Positions 1 to 7,508 are shown, numbered from the stretch's first letter. The stretch: DNA of 20,182 bases from Muribaculaceae bacterium (GCA_017962285.1 JAGCVR010000169.1:1-20182); one strand, 5' to 3'. Numbers and translations are program-made. Notes: a model not told the origin generated them from the sequence alone.

Positions 1-700
1 CAAGGTCTTCGGCTGGTGTGCGGCGGTCGATGGTGTAGAGCATTACCTCAGCCGGACGGATTATGCGGTAGGCCTCTATGAGTGCCGCTATTTCTTTCGG
101 TGTGGTATTGTCCACGGTTTCACCGTTGAAGTTGCCACGCACCATTATTGTCTGAACCGTGCATTTTCCGTTGAATGCCGCAAGGTCGGTGATGATTCCT
201 TCTGGGAGAACGTTTGGTGATACCGGACGGTTGAGCGCCCGTAATGTATGGGCGTTTGCCGAGTCGAGTTTGAGAACGTTGTTGTCCACAAGTTTGAGGG
301 CGCGAGCCACCGATTCCCGTCCTGCCATGGTGGCATTGCTCAGCACGGTTATTTTAGCCTGGGGGAAATAACGGTTGCGAAGGTTAATTGTGTCGTGGAT
401 TATTTGAGGGAACTGCGGGTGAAGCGTTGGTTCTCCATTTCCGGAAAAGGTGATGCTGTCGATGGTTTTGCCCTCGGCTTGCAGTTCCTGAAGTTTTTTG
501 CTGAGCAGTTTCTTGACGTGTTCTCTCGATGGGACACCTGTGCTTCCGGGTCCCTGGGCATTGAATCCGGCTTCGCAGTACAGGCAGTCGAACGAACAGA
601 TTTTGCCGTCGCTCGGCATGACGTTTATACCCAGCGATGAGCCGAGTCTGCGACTTGTGATAGGTCCGTAAATGGTGCTTGTGAAGAGGACGGTTTGCAT
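1..700 (-). CDS. Radical SAM protein, COG0731-like (partial, 3' end missing)
   Basis: Reading the minus strand from the ATG at 700-698 gives an open frame of 233 codons that runs off the window edge, so the C-terminus is missing. Near residues 10-27 the protein has YGPITSRRLGSSLGIN, then the radical SAM 4Fe-4S motif CSFDCLYC (Cys35, Cys39, Cys42), then SGNGEPTLHP at about residues 86-95. This arrangement is typical of small stand-alone radical SAM proteins of the COG0731 group, which are related to the wybutosine enzyme TYW1 but usually have no proven substrate. Family knowledge says it binds a 4Fe-4S cluster and cleaves S-adenosylmethionine; the substrate is unknown. It starts 12 nt after the stop of the glycosyltransferase gene and is probably the last or a late gene of that operon. 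Confidence 0.85.
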   Translation of the reverse strand, partial: MQTVLFTSTIYGPITSRRLGSSLGINVMPSDGKICSFDCLYCEAGFNAQGPGSTGVPSREHVKKLLSKKLQELQAEGKTIDSITFSGNGEPTLHPQFPQIIHDTINLRNRYFPQAKITVLSNATMAGRESVARALKLVDNNVLKLDSANAHTLRALNRPVSPNVLPEGIITDLAAFNGKCTVQTIMVRGNFNGETVDNTTPKEIAALIEAYRIIRPAEVMLYTIDRRTPAEDL

Positions 701-712
701 GATGTTGCGGTG

Positions 713-1954
713 TTATTTGTTGGTTGAAATTAATTCTTCAAAGAGAGAAATGTACTGACTGGCAATGTTCTGGGCATTGAAACGGGTGCTCATCTGCCGA
801 TGCAGTTCTTCACGTGAAACGGGAGCCGTGAGTGCCCATTCTATTCCTTGCGCAAGGTGGGAAATGTCCTGCCATTTAGCCAAATAGCCGTTTGCCTTGT
901 GCGTGATGATGTCATCTTGTCCGCCACGAAGGAAACTCACCGGTATGCAGCCGCTGGAAGCACCCTCAATCAGAGTGCCCGGCAGATTTTCGTAGCGTGA
1001 CGTGGAAATCACTATGTGCGCGTTGCGGTAGATTCGGTTCAGCGCGTCATTGCCCGCCACTTTCCCTAAATATGTGAACGACACGGGAATCTGGTTCAGC
1101 AGCTGGTGGTCGCGGATGTCGCCGTAGAGAAGCAGGTGCAGCTGCTTGGAGAGTGCCGGTTTCTCTCGGGCAATGTATTGCAGTAATTCAAGCAGAATGT
1201 CGAATCCCTTTACATATTCATCGAGCCGCCGGGCCCCCATCACAATCACTTTCTTGTCTTTGGGGATTTGCGGTATGTCGGAAAGCGGCTGCCATTCGAA
1301 ATCCTCAATCGGGAAAGGGTTGTTGATCACGCTTATGTCGGTGCTGCCCATCAGAGAACTTCTGCGGCACACGTCGGCAAGCCAGTTGCTCACCGCCACA
1401 AACCGGATGCTGGTGTTGGAATATAATTGATGCTTACGGTTCCAAGTGCTTAGTGCAAGTTTACCGTTTCCGCCAAGCAGGGGGCACGCTGTGCATTGAG
1501 TGAGGTATTGTGTGCAGTCGTGGGCATGGTGGCAGACACTGGTGCAGTTCCACATATCGTGCATCACCCAAACGACTGGTTTGCCGATTCTTGTAAGTTT
1601 CCTAACGTCACCAAGGCTCATCGTTCCCTGGTTTATCCAGTTGAGAACCACCACATCGGCATCCTTGACGATGGAATTGCGGGAAATGTCGGTTCCGAAG
1701 CTGCCGGTATCGATGGCGAAAAGATTCTGACGGCTCCATCCGTTACGGGCAAATATCTCGGCTCGTTCGGCAAGAAAATTGAATTTGTTTGCGAACTTGT
1801 TTCCAATGGTGGATACCGTAGGCGATGTGGTTTCTTTTTCAGTCACGAGCAGGTTTGCGGTTATGCCCGCTTTTCTGAGGGCATTCACCAGGCGGAGGCT
1901 TACCACTGCCGCTCCTCCCTGCGCATCGCTTCGGTTTACCACAGCCACTTTCAT
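713..1954 (-). CDS. GT4-family (group 1) glycosyltransferase
   Basis: This 413-residue protein has the two-lobed GT-B architecture of family 4 glycosyltransferases. The N-terminal lobe opens with MKVAVVNRSDAQGGAAVVSL, a glycine-rich acceptor-side loop. The C-terminal lobe has the nucleotide-sugar segment ARRLDEYVKGFDILLE at about residues 241-256 and the E-x7-E motif YENLPGTLIE (Glu322 and Glu330), which positions the sugar nucleotide. A Cys/His-rich stretch at about residues 131-158 (HDMWNCTSVC, then further Cys residues ending in CTACP) is a recurring feature of a GT4 subgroup and might bind metal. The likely role is sugar transfer during surface glycan synthesis at the inner membrane; donor and acceptor are unknown. 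The start codon overlaps the upstream gene's stop by 4 nt (ATGA), suggesting translational coupling. Confidence 0.9.
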   Translation of the reverse strand: MKVAVVNRSDAQGGAAVVSLRLVNALRKAGITANLLVTEKETTSPTVSTIGNKFANKFNFLAERAEIFARNGWSRQNLFAIDTGSFGTDISRNSIVKDADVVVLNWINQGTMSLGDVRKLTRIGKPVVWVMHDMWNCTSVCHHAHDCTQYLTQCTACPLLGGNGKLALSTWNRKHQLYSNTSIRFVAVSNWLADVCRRSSLMGSTDISVINNPFPIEDFEWQPLSDIPQIPKDKKVIVMGARRLDEYVKGFDILLELLQYIAREKPALSKQLHLLLYGDIRDHQLLNQIPVSFTYLGKVAGNDALNRIYRNAHIVISTSRYENLPGTLIEGASSGCIPVSFLRGGQDDIITHKANGYLAKWQDISHLAQGIEWALTAPVSREELHRQMSTRFNAQNIASQYISLFEELISTNK

Positions 1955-2466
1955 ACGCCTGCACTGTTCATCTGATTTAGCATATCGTTGAGTTCACCGC
2001 TTGTGACGGTTCGCTTATTCTGCAGCATCTGGACCATTTGCCTGAGTGTTCGTTTCACAGAAGGACGAGCAAAGACTCCAGTCAGGTAGGATAAAGATCG
2101 ATCGAAAAGGGGCTCAATCTCGTCCTCATCGAGCTGGCATGTGATGCGTCCTTCCTCAAGTATTGCGTCGAGCAAACGTCGGCGTATGGTCTTGTCAACC
2201 TGTCCGTTATCGAGAATCATTTTGCGGCTCAGAATGCTGGCAATGGCAAGCCCCATTCTGATCTGGAAGTGAGCAAAAATGGCGTTCCATGTCTGTTTGG
2301 CGGAAGACGCGAACATAAACTCATGGTTGAACTCTGGCGTGAAATTCAACGGATTTTCAGCATCAAGCTCAATGCCACACAGCAAGTTCTCCGCGTCATA
2401 GAGCGACAGAGCCAGCGCAATGCCCGCCAGAGAGTAACATTTGTCTATTTCGCTGCGATATTCCAT
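1951..2466 (-). CDS. Conserved-looking helical protein of unknown function
   Basis: I do not recognise the family of this 171-residue protein. It has no signal peptide, no obvious membrane segment and no catalytic motif. The sequence looks mostly alpha-helical, with an acidic patch (QLDEDEIEP) in the middle and a basic amphipathic C-terminal part (RPSVKRTLRQMVQMLQNKR). It is read as real because it fills the space between RNase H and the glycosyltransferase, starts 12 nt after the RNase H stop, and ends in an ATGA overlap with the glycosyltransferase start. The coupling suggests matched expression with the glycosyltransferase, but gives no function. Confidence 0.75.
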   Translation of the reverse strand: MEYRSEIDKCYSLAGIALALSLYDAENLLCGIELDAENPLNFTPEFNHEFMFASSAKQTWNAIFAHFQIRMGLAIASILSRKMILDNGQVDKTIRRRLLDAILEEGRITCQLDEDEIEPLFDRSLSYLTGVFARPSVKRTLRQMVQMLQNKRTVTSGELNDMLNQMNSAGV

Positions 2467-2478
2467 TGTGATGTTGCT

Positions 2479-3111
2479 TTATTTGCGCCCGAAATCAGCT
2501 GGTATTTCGCCCCATTTGTCGGTTTGCCATTTCAGTATGGGGTTCTTCCATGAGTGAGTTCTCAGCCACTTTTCGGCACGCATCAGAAGTTGGAAAACAT
2601 ATTCATTTTCAGGGGTGCGGGCTATGGTGGTCTTCACCTGTCGGTTTCTGACCCATGCAAGGGCGGTTTTACTGTCGGTGTAGATGGCATTGTTCTTGCC
2701 CTCTTTCGAGTAGAGAGCAAGGGCATGTACTATTGCGAGAAACTCACCTATATTGTTGGTGGCTCCGGCAAACGGTCCCTGGTGGAAAATCTCTTTGCCG
2801 CTCATCACGTCCACACATCGGTATTCCATCATGCCTGGATTTCCGCTGCAGGCTCCGTCCACCGCAATGCTTCCGGGGATTATTTCCGGAATGGCTGCAT
2901 AGTTCACCTTTTGTTTTGGACCATGGGCAATGGCACGGATCACTGCGCGGTCATCCTCGTCATCGTTTCGGAATGCCTCGATGGCTTCCTGCTGGCTGTT
3001 AAAGCTTTTGAAGCGTGCCCCGGGAAAGCCTTGCGTGCTTTCCTGACATTCTTCCCAGGAGTTGAACACGCACGTGGCGCGACCTTCCCAAACTACATAC
3101 CATTTTCCCAT
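2479..3111 (-). CDS. rnhA: Ribonuclease H with N-terminal viroplasmin/RNase H1-like domain
   Basis: The 210-residue protein has two parts. Residues 1-50 (GKWYVVWEGRATCVF, then SWEECQESTQGFPGARFKSF) match the small caulimovirus-viroplasmin/eukaryotic-RNase H1 N-terminal domain that binds RNA:DNA hybrids. Residues 80-210 form a type 1 RNase H domain, with the four acidic metal ligands in VDGACSGNPG (Asp85), NIGEFLAI (Glu123), YTDSKTAL (Asp146) and ADFGRK (Asp206). It should cut the RNA strand of RNA:DNA hybrids in the cytoplasm. The protein ends four residues after the last acidic ligand, so the domain is short at its C-terminus. It is the first gene of a minus-strand cluster, and a -7-like element (3140-3147) lies just upstream. 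Confidence 0.93.
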   Translation of the reverse strand: MGKWYVVWEGRATCVFNSWEECQESTQGFPGARFKSFNSQQEAIEAFRNDDEDDRAVIRAIAHGPKQKVNYAAIPEIIPGSIAVDGACSGNPGMMEYRCVDVMSGKEIFHQGPFAGATNNIGEFLAIVHALALYSKEGKNNAIYTDSKTALAWVRNRQVKTTIARTPENEYVFQLLMRAEKWLRTHSWKNPILKWQTDKWGEIPADFGRK

Positions 3112-3139
3112 AGTTTCTAATTCTGTATCTCTGAAAATG

Positions 3140-3147
3140 CAAAATTA
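3140..3147 (-). promoter_or_regulatory. Candidate -7 promoter element for the RNase H operon
   Basis: Read on the minus strand this is TAATTTTG, an exact match to the Bacteroidota -7 consensus TAnnTTTG. It would start transcription near 3135, giving a leader of about 25 nt before the RNase H start. No good TTG element is seen at the usual distance upstream, so this is a partial promoter match. Confidence 0.5.
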
Positions 3148-3154
3148 CGAAAAA

Positions 3155-3188
3155 TTGCGTTTAATTCCACCGAAATGTATTATTTTTG
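3155..3188 (+). promoter_or_regulatory. Candidate promoter for aroK
   Basis: TTG at 3155-3157 is followed by TATTTTTG at 3181-3188, an exact TAnnTTTG match. The spacing of 23 nt is slightly longer than usual. The predicted start of transcription is near 3193, which would exclude or make leaderless the ATG at 3194 and so favours translation from the ATG at 3215. This promoter interleaves with the divergent one for the RNase H gene. Confidence 0.45.
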
Positions 3189-3214
3189 TTAGCATGAAAG
3201 CAAATGGACACAAT

Positions 3215-3757
3215 ATGCAACCCATTTTTTTAGTGGGTTTTATGTGCAGCGGCAAGAGTACGCTCGGTGTGGAACTTGCCCGCCAGATGAACCTTAGGTT
3301 TATTGATCTTGACGATTACATTGAGCAACGTCAGGGGGCAACTATAGTGGAATTGTTTGCACGGATAGGGGAGGCCAGGTTCAGGGAAATAGAAACCGAG
3401 GCATTGAGAGAAGTTTCCAGACTGCACGATGTGGTGATTTCCTGCGGTGGAGGAACACCGTGCCATGGCTCAAACATGGCACTTATGAACCGACTGGGAA
3501 CCACGGTGTGGCTTACCACCGGCACCGAGCGGATAGTGTCTCGTCTGTGCCTGCCGGAACACCGCGTGAAACGGCCGGCAACAGCAGGTCTCACCGATGA
3601 ACAGATAACCCAGATGGTGCATGACACGCTTTCCAAACGTGAACCATATTATTCCCAGGCGCAGCTCAAATTCGACTCCACCCGAATCGAGACAGCCGAG
3701 GAAACAATCGAGACAGCCGCACAACTGAAAGAACTGCTATTGGCTGTTGGCCGTTGA
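3215..3757 (+). CDS. aroK: Shikimate kinase
   Basis: The 180-residue protein phosphorylates shikimate with ATP to shikimate 3-phosphate, the fifth step of chorismate and aromatic amino-acid synthesis, in the cytoplasm. Visible motifs are the P-loop GFMCSGKST (residues 8-16), FIDLDDYIE with the substrate-binding aspartates (Asp31, Asp33/34), RFREIE (Arg57), the glycine loop SCGGGTP (residues 76-82), the LID arginines in EHRVKRPA (Arg117, Arg120), and REPYY with the conserved arginine (Arg142). The length fits the family. The frame is open further upstream, but that part overlaps the divergent RNase H gene and looks like no known domain. Starting at MQPIFLVGF places the first beta-strand and P-loop as in other AroK proteins. 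An ATG at 3194 is the alternative. Confidence 0.93.
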   Translation: MQPIFLVGFMCSGKSTLGVELARQMNLRFIDLDDYIEQRQGATIVELFARIGEARFREIETEALREVSRLHDVVISCGGGTPCHGSNMALMNRLGTTVWLTTGTERIVSRLCLPEHRVKRPATAGLTDEQITQMVHDTLSKREPYYSQAQLKFDSTRIETAEETIETAAQLKELLLAVGR

Positions 3758-3805
3758 ATAGTTTGGGCGAGCGTCCCGAAGGGGTGTTGGCAGGAGATTC
3801 ATAAA

Positions 3806-4813
3806 TTACAGCCATCCGGCCTGGCGGTACCACTCGATGGCTTCGTGAACACCTTCCTGCAGGCTGTAGCGAGCCTCGAATCCAAAGTCGCGCTGCGCGT
3901 CGTGCGTGTCGCATTGCCAGTTGCGCTGCTTGAGAATGTGAAATTTATCGGGGTTCAGTGTGGAAGCTTTCAACGTTACTTTTCCCCACCATTCGGCTAC
4001 ATGGCACACCGCGTTCACAATCCATAGCGGACACACCACCGGAATGACGAATTTCTTGCAAAGTTCCTTCGCTACAATGGAGCGGAACTGTTTCTGTGTG
4101 TAACTTTTATTCTCGCTGATAAAATATGCCTTGTTCATCGCTCCCACTTCGAGAGAGTTCATCACGGCTCGGGCGAGGTCTTTAACATAGATGAACGTGA
4201 GCATCTGTTTCTTGAAACCCACACTGAAATCAAAACCGCATTTTATCGATTTCATCATCATGAAATAGTCGCGTTCATGGGGACCGTAAACGCCTGTGCA
4301 GCGGAAAATGGTGTAGGGGATTCCCGCAGTGAGCAGATAGGTCTCGGCTTTGAGTTTCGACACGCCATAGCGGGTGTTGGGTTGCGGGATATCTGTGATT
4401 TTGAAAGGAGTGTAGCCGGTTTCGTCGCCAGGACCCATCACGCTGAGACTGCTCATCAGCAGAAAAGTTTCGGGAACTGCGTCGATTTGTTTCAGAGTCT
4501 CAATCAGCAGGCGCATATAGCCGTAGTTCACGCGCTCAAAATCGGTGTAATTGGTGGCCTTGGTTGCCCCCAGGTTATGCACCACCATGTCCCATTTGCC
4601 GTGCTCTTCGGTGTGGCTCTTCAGCGTCGTCAGCAGGGCGTCTTCGTTGTTGAAATCGAGTTCAATGAAATTAATCCGAGGGTCGGTCAGAAACTGCCGG
4701 TTTGTGGAACGGCGCACTGCCGCCCAGGTTTCAAAACCGTGATTCAGGGCTTCTTCCACGAGATAGCCACCGATAAATCCGCCGGCGCCGGTGATGAGTA
4801 TTCTTTTTGCCAT
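3806..4813 (-). CDS. NAD(P)-dependent epimerase/dehydratase, extended SDR, 3beta-HSD-like
   Basis: This 335-residue protein is an extended short-chain dehydrogenase/reductase. The Rossmann dinucleotide loop is TGAGGFIG (residues 8-15), an acidic segment ELDFNNEDA follows the next strands, the active-site serine region is LMSSLSVMG (about 119-127), and the catalytic YxxxK is YGVSK (Tyr149, Lys153). The C-terminal part (DKFHILKQRNWQCDTHDAQRDFGFEA) resembles the 3-beta-hydroxysteroid-dehydrogenase-like or sterol-decarboxylase-like branch rather than a UDP-sugar epimerase. The substrate cannot be named. It starts 24 nt after the upstream membrane-protein gene on the same strand, so the two are probably co-transcribed. 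It converges on aroK across a 48-nt gap in which no clear intrinsic terminator is seen. Confidence 0.9.
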   Translation of the reverse strand: MAKRILITGAGGFIGGYLVEEALNHGFETWAAVRRSTNRQFLTDPRINFIELDFNNEDALLTTLKSHTEEHGKWDMVVHNLGATKATNYTDFERVNYGYMRLLIETLKQIDAVPETFLLMSSLSVMGPGDETGYTPFKITDIPQPNTRYGVSKLKAETYLLTAGIPYTIFRCTGVYGPHERDYFMMMKSIKCGFDFSVGFKKQMLTFIYVKDLARAVMNSLEVGAMNKAYFISENKSYTQKQFRSIVAKELCKKFVIPVVCPLWIVNAVCHVAEWWGKVTLKASTLNPDKFHILKQRNWQCDTHDAQRDFGFEARYSLQEGVHEAIEWYRQAGWL

Positions 4814-4837
4814 GGTTTAGTTATTGTTTCTGTGGGA

Positions 4838-5821
4838 TTAAAGTATGAAGTTGGCGATATATGTAAGAATCAGTATCAGCACGCCACCTGCATATACAAA
4901 ATGTTTTTTTGCGAATTTTGCGATGGTGAAGGCATGGGCTATCTGCACCGCCAGACAGAGGTTCAGCATTGGCATGTAGATAAGCGCGTTATAGAAGTCC
5001 ACAACCATCATTATCACCGATAATGTGGCAAGAGTGGTGAAAAAAGCGTTATAGACCCGTGTCTGGAGTCGGTAATTGAAGATGGTGACCATATTCACTA
5101 CGGTGAGAATTATGGTAAGAATCACCACACCTACGGCGCTGATAATCACCACAGGAGCCTGAGGCAGGCTGAAAATGCTGTGCAGCCGCTCAAATTCCGG
5201 CAGGCGGAAATCGGAAAAGCTCACCACTCCCAATCCCAGCAGAATCCAGAATGGTGTGGCTATGCCCAGCAGCATGGCGAGGGCTCCCTTGAGGTTCATG
5301 GCTCGCATCTGCATGAATCCCAAAGCAAAAGCTACAATCAGGAAAATCGAGGAATAGAGGAATGTGGCGCATGTAGCAAGAATGGTGAAAATCAAATAGA
5401 TGCTGCGTTGCGAAACGCCTTTCCGCTGATAGGAGGCGAAAAGAATGAATGCCATCACCACCGCTATCAGCGCCAATGTGGAGCCGGCATAGTAATTTGC
5501 GCTCACAACAGGCATCGAAGCCTGAAACAGCACAAACGACGATGCCGCAATGAATGTGTAGGTACGGACAAACGTGAACACTTTGTTCAGCAGATGAAGC
5601 AGCAGCGCCACGCTCACATTTATTGCAACGGTTGCCACAAGTGAGTGTGTTCCGTTTGCTTCGAGAAACTCGTCTGGGGCGAAGAATATTCCACCCTGTG
5701 CGGATAGAGACGGGAACCTCCCGCTGCTCCATGCCATTCCGGCAAGAACAGCAAATGCCAGAAAGGAGATTATCATGAACAGCTGGCTGTTGAAATACTC
5801 GTTGATCCGCTCGTGGTTCAT
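4838..5821 (-). CDS. Polytopic inner-membrane protein of unknown function
   Basis: The 327-residue protein is dominated by hydrophobic stretches. About nine or ten membrane segments can be picked out by eye, starting at FMIISFLAFAVLAGMAW and ending with AGGVLILILTYIANFIL. A longer, more polar loop lies at residues 33-60 (FPSLSAQGGIFFAPDEF) and another near HSIFSLPQ. There is no catalytic motif I recognise. The layout, with a short N-terminal tail, then a 'LLHLLNKVF' style segment and many helices, is reminiscent of uncharacterised Bacteroidota membrane families such as DUF6427, but that is an impression, not a match. It lies directly upstream of the SDR gene. Confidence 0.8.
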   Translation of the reverse strand: MNHERINEYFNSQLFMIISFLAFAVLAGMAWSSGRFPSLSAQGGIFFAPDEFLEANGTHSLVATVAINVSVALLLHLLNKVFTFVRTYTFIAASSFVLFQASMPVVSANYYAGSTLALIAVVMAFILFASYQRKGVSQRSIYLIFTILATCATFLYSSIFLIVAFALGFMQMRAMNLKGALAMLLGIATPFWILLGLGVVSFSDFRLPEFERLHSIFSLPQAPVVIISAVGVVILTIILTVVNMVTIFNYRLQTRVYNAFFTTLATLSVIMMVVDFYNALIYMPMLNLCLAVQIAHAFTIAKFAKKHFVYAGGVLILILTYIANFIL

Positions 5822-5836
5822 CTTTATTAATTGGGG

Positions 5837-5906
5837 GTAAACTCGCTTCGCTCGAAATTATGGAGTTAAAGGTGAAGTTAAAATTGAAGTAAACGAGCTG
5901 CGCTCG
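5837..5906. repeat. Degenerate repeat cluster with small hairpin between rlmL-like gene and membrane-protein gene
   Basis: An 18-bp element occurs twice with three mismatches: GTAAACTCGCTTCGCTCG at 5837-5854 and GTAAACGAGCTGCGCTCG at 5889-5906. The second copy forms a hairpin with stem ACGAGC/GCTCGT and loop TGC (5893-5907). Between the copies, units resembling GAAGTTAAAATT recur with a 12-bp period at 5862-5897, and one more GAAGTTAAA follows the hairpin. The repeats lie in the 127-nt gap between two same-strand genes and code for nothing obvious. Confidence 0.65.
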
Positions 5907-5948
5907 TGGAAGTTAAAGATGGGGTGAATTCCGTTTTCAAACCGGTTT

Positions 5949-7400
5949 TTAGTCTTCGGGCAAGTCGCGTCGCTTCCACGATTTGCGGCGGCCATGTATA
6001 ATTGTCCGCTCTTTGTCCTCGCCAAGCTGTGGTTTCCTGAAGCGGACGATACGCTTGTTGATTGCATCACCATGAACACGTCCGTCCTCATCGATACTGT
6101 CGCGGCTGTCGTGTCGCGGCTCAAAGCGGGATTTTTTTTCGGAACCATCGTCTTTTTTTACCCATTTTTTGAACGGTGGTTTCGCATCCGTTTTCGGCCG
6201 GTTCTTCCGCTCTTCCGTGAAACGAGGTTTCTCCTCGCGTGGTCGGGAGGCACGATGGTCAACGTAGGAACCACTGTAGATTTCGTAGTGGCGGAGTTCG
6301 CACTCCAGCGCACCGTTGTGCAGTGGGATACGCTCGTCGGCATGAAGTCCTATGTTGCTCATTGTCTCGTGGTCGAAACCTATTATCCACGCATCATAGC
6401 CCTGGAAAACATGCTTCAGCCGTCCGCCAAGAGTATCGTAGAGCATGTTGATGTCATCCATCTTAAGACGGTGGCCGTAAGGTGGGTTTGTGACGAGCAG
6501 TCCGTTCGGTTCGGGTGCCTGGACAAAGTCGGCAATGTCTTGGCGGAGAAGTTCAATGTGTTTCTCCATTCCAGCCGATTTTATGTTCTCGCGGCTGATG
6601 GCAATGGCTTTGCCAAGGATGTCGTATCCGTAAATCTTTCCGTTGAATTCGCGTTCCATACTGTCGTCATTGTAGATTTCGGAGAAGAGTTCCTCATCGT
6701 AGTCGCGCCAGTTTTGGAATCCGAAATTGCGGCGATACACTCCCGGCGGAGTCCCCGTGGCGATAAGGGCAGCTTCAATCAGGAATGTCCCTGAACCGCA
6801 CATTGGGTCAACGAGCGGTCTGCTCCCGTCGTATCCCGCAAGCAGGAGGATGCCTGCGGCAAGAACTTCATTAATGGGTGCATCGGTCTGTGCGGCACGC
6901 CATCCACGCTTGAACAGAGGTTCTCCGCTGGAATCGAGCGAAAGAGTAACCTGATCTTCGGCAATATGAACGTTAATGAGAATATCGGGATTCTTGATGC
7001 GTATTGACGGCCGCTTATTGTATTTCGACATGAAATAGTCGGCTATGGCATCTTTCACCCGATAGGTGGCAAACTGTGAATGGCGGAAAATCTCGCTGAA
7101 TATCGTGGCATCGATGGCAAACGTGGAGTCGGGTGTGAGGATGTCTTCCCAGTGAATGCGGCTCACCTGTTCGTAGAGTTCATCGGCGCTTGTGGAGCGG
7201 AACGATGCAAAGGGTTTCAGTATTCTCACTGCCGTTCTCAGGCAGAAGTTGGCGCGATACATCATTTCCTTGTCGCCGGTGAACGATACCATCCGCCTGC
7301 CTTCTGTTACGTCTTTTGCACCCAAATTTATCAGCTCCTGAGCCAATACGCCTTCCAATCCCTGAAAGGTCTTTGCCACCATTTCAAAATTCTCTGCCAT
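5949..7400 (-). CDS. rlmL: THUMP-domain class I SAM-dependent rRNA methyltransferase (RlmL-like, 23S rRNA m2G)
   Basis: Length from the chosen start is 483 residues. Residues 5-160 carry a ferredoxin-like plus THUMP RNA-binding region (FEMVAKTFQGLEGVLAQEL onward). Residues 165-375 form a class I methyltransferase domain with the SAM motif VDPMCGSGTFL (around 197-207), KIYGYDI, and the catalytic NPPYG (305-309) typical of N2-guanine methylation. This matches the N-terminal half of E. coli RlmKL, which makes m2G2445 in 23S rRNA. The RlmK half is absent, as in many bacteria. Residues about 381-483 form a charged, probably disordered Lys/Arg/Asp/Glu-rich tail that the catalytic family does not need. 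The frame is open 12 codons upstream, but MAENFEMVAKTF begins the recognisable domain and the upstream bases are a tandem repeat, so 7400 is preferred. Confidence 0.9.
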   Translation of the reverse strand: MAENFEMVAKTFQGLEGVLAQELINLGAKDVTEGRRMVSFTGDKEMMYRANFCLRTAVRILKPFASFRSTSADELYEQVSRIHWEDILTPDSTFAIDATIFSEIFRHSQFATYRVKDAIADYFMSKYNKRPSIRIKNPDILINVHIAEDQVTLSLDSSGEPLFKRGWRAAQTDAPINEVLAAGILLLAGYDGSRPLVDPMCGSGTFLIEAALIATGTPPGVYRRNFGFQNWRDYDEELFSEIYNDDSMEREFNGKIYGYDILGKAIAISRENIKSAGMEKHIELLRQDIADFVQAPEPNGLLVTNPPYGHRLKMDDINMLYDTLGGRLKHVFQGYDAWIIGFDHETMSNIGLHADERIPLHNGALECELRHYEIYSGSYVDHRASRPREEKPRFTEERKNRPKTDAKPPFKKWVKKDDGSEKKSRFEPRHDSRDSIDEDGRVHGDAINKRIVRFRKPQLGEDKERTIIHGRRKSWKRRDLPED

Positions 7401-7410
7401 AATTATATAA

Positions 7411-7442
7411 AAGTTAACGAGTTGACAAGTAAACAAGTTGAC
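7411..7442. repeat. Four tandem imperfect 8-bp units in the rlmL leader
   Basis: Four back-to-back 8-bp units fit the plus-strand consensus RAGTWRAC (7411-7418, 7419-7426, 7427-7434, 7435-7442). They lie 10 nt upstream of the methyltransferase start codon, between it and the predicted promoter, so they would be part of the 5' untranslated RNA. Confidence 0.7.
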
Positions 7443-7500
7443 GGGCAGATACGCAGGTTATTGATAACCGACAACTTGCTTTGCTTCGCGTTTTCGGCTG

Positions 7501-7508
7501 CAAAGATA
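7501..7508 (-). promoter_or_regulatory. Candidate -7 promoter element for the rlmL-like gene
   Basis: The minus strand reads TATCTTTG followed by CA, an exact TAnnTTTG match in the context (TTTGCA) often seen in Bacteroidota. Transcription would start near 7495 with a leader of about 95 nt that includes the 8-bp tandem repeat. No TTG is present at the standard distance upstream. Confidence 0.55.

Noticed and set aside
248..640. Plus-strand open frame over the radical SAM gene
   Set aside because: It is antisense to a frame with clear radical SAM motifs and has no recognisable protein features of its own.
3758..3805. Possible terminator between convergent aroK and SDR genes
   Set aside because: Only short, imperfect GC pairings and no T-run on either strand.
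4277..5023. Long plus-strand open frame across the SDR and membrane-protein genes
   Set aside because: It spans two well-supported minus-strand genes and their gap; His/Cys-rich composition typical of antisense frames.
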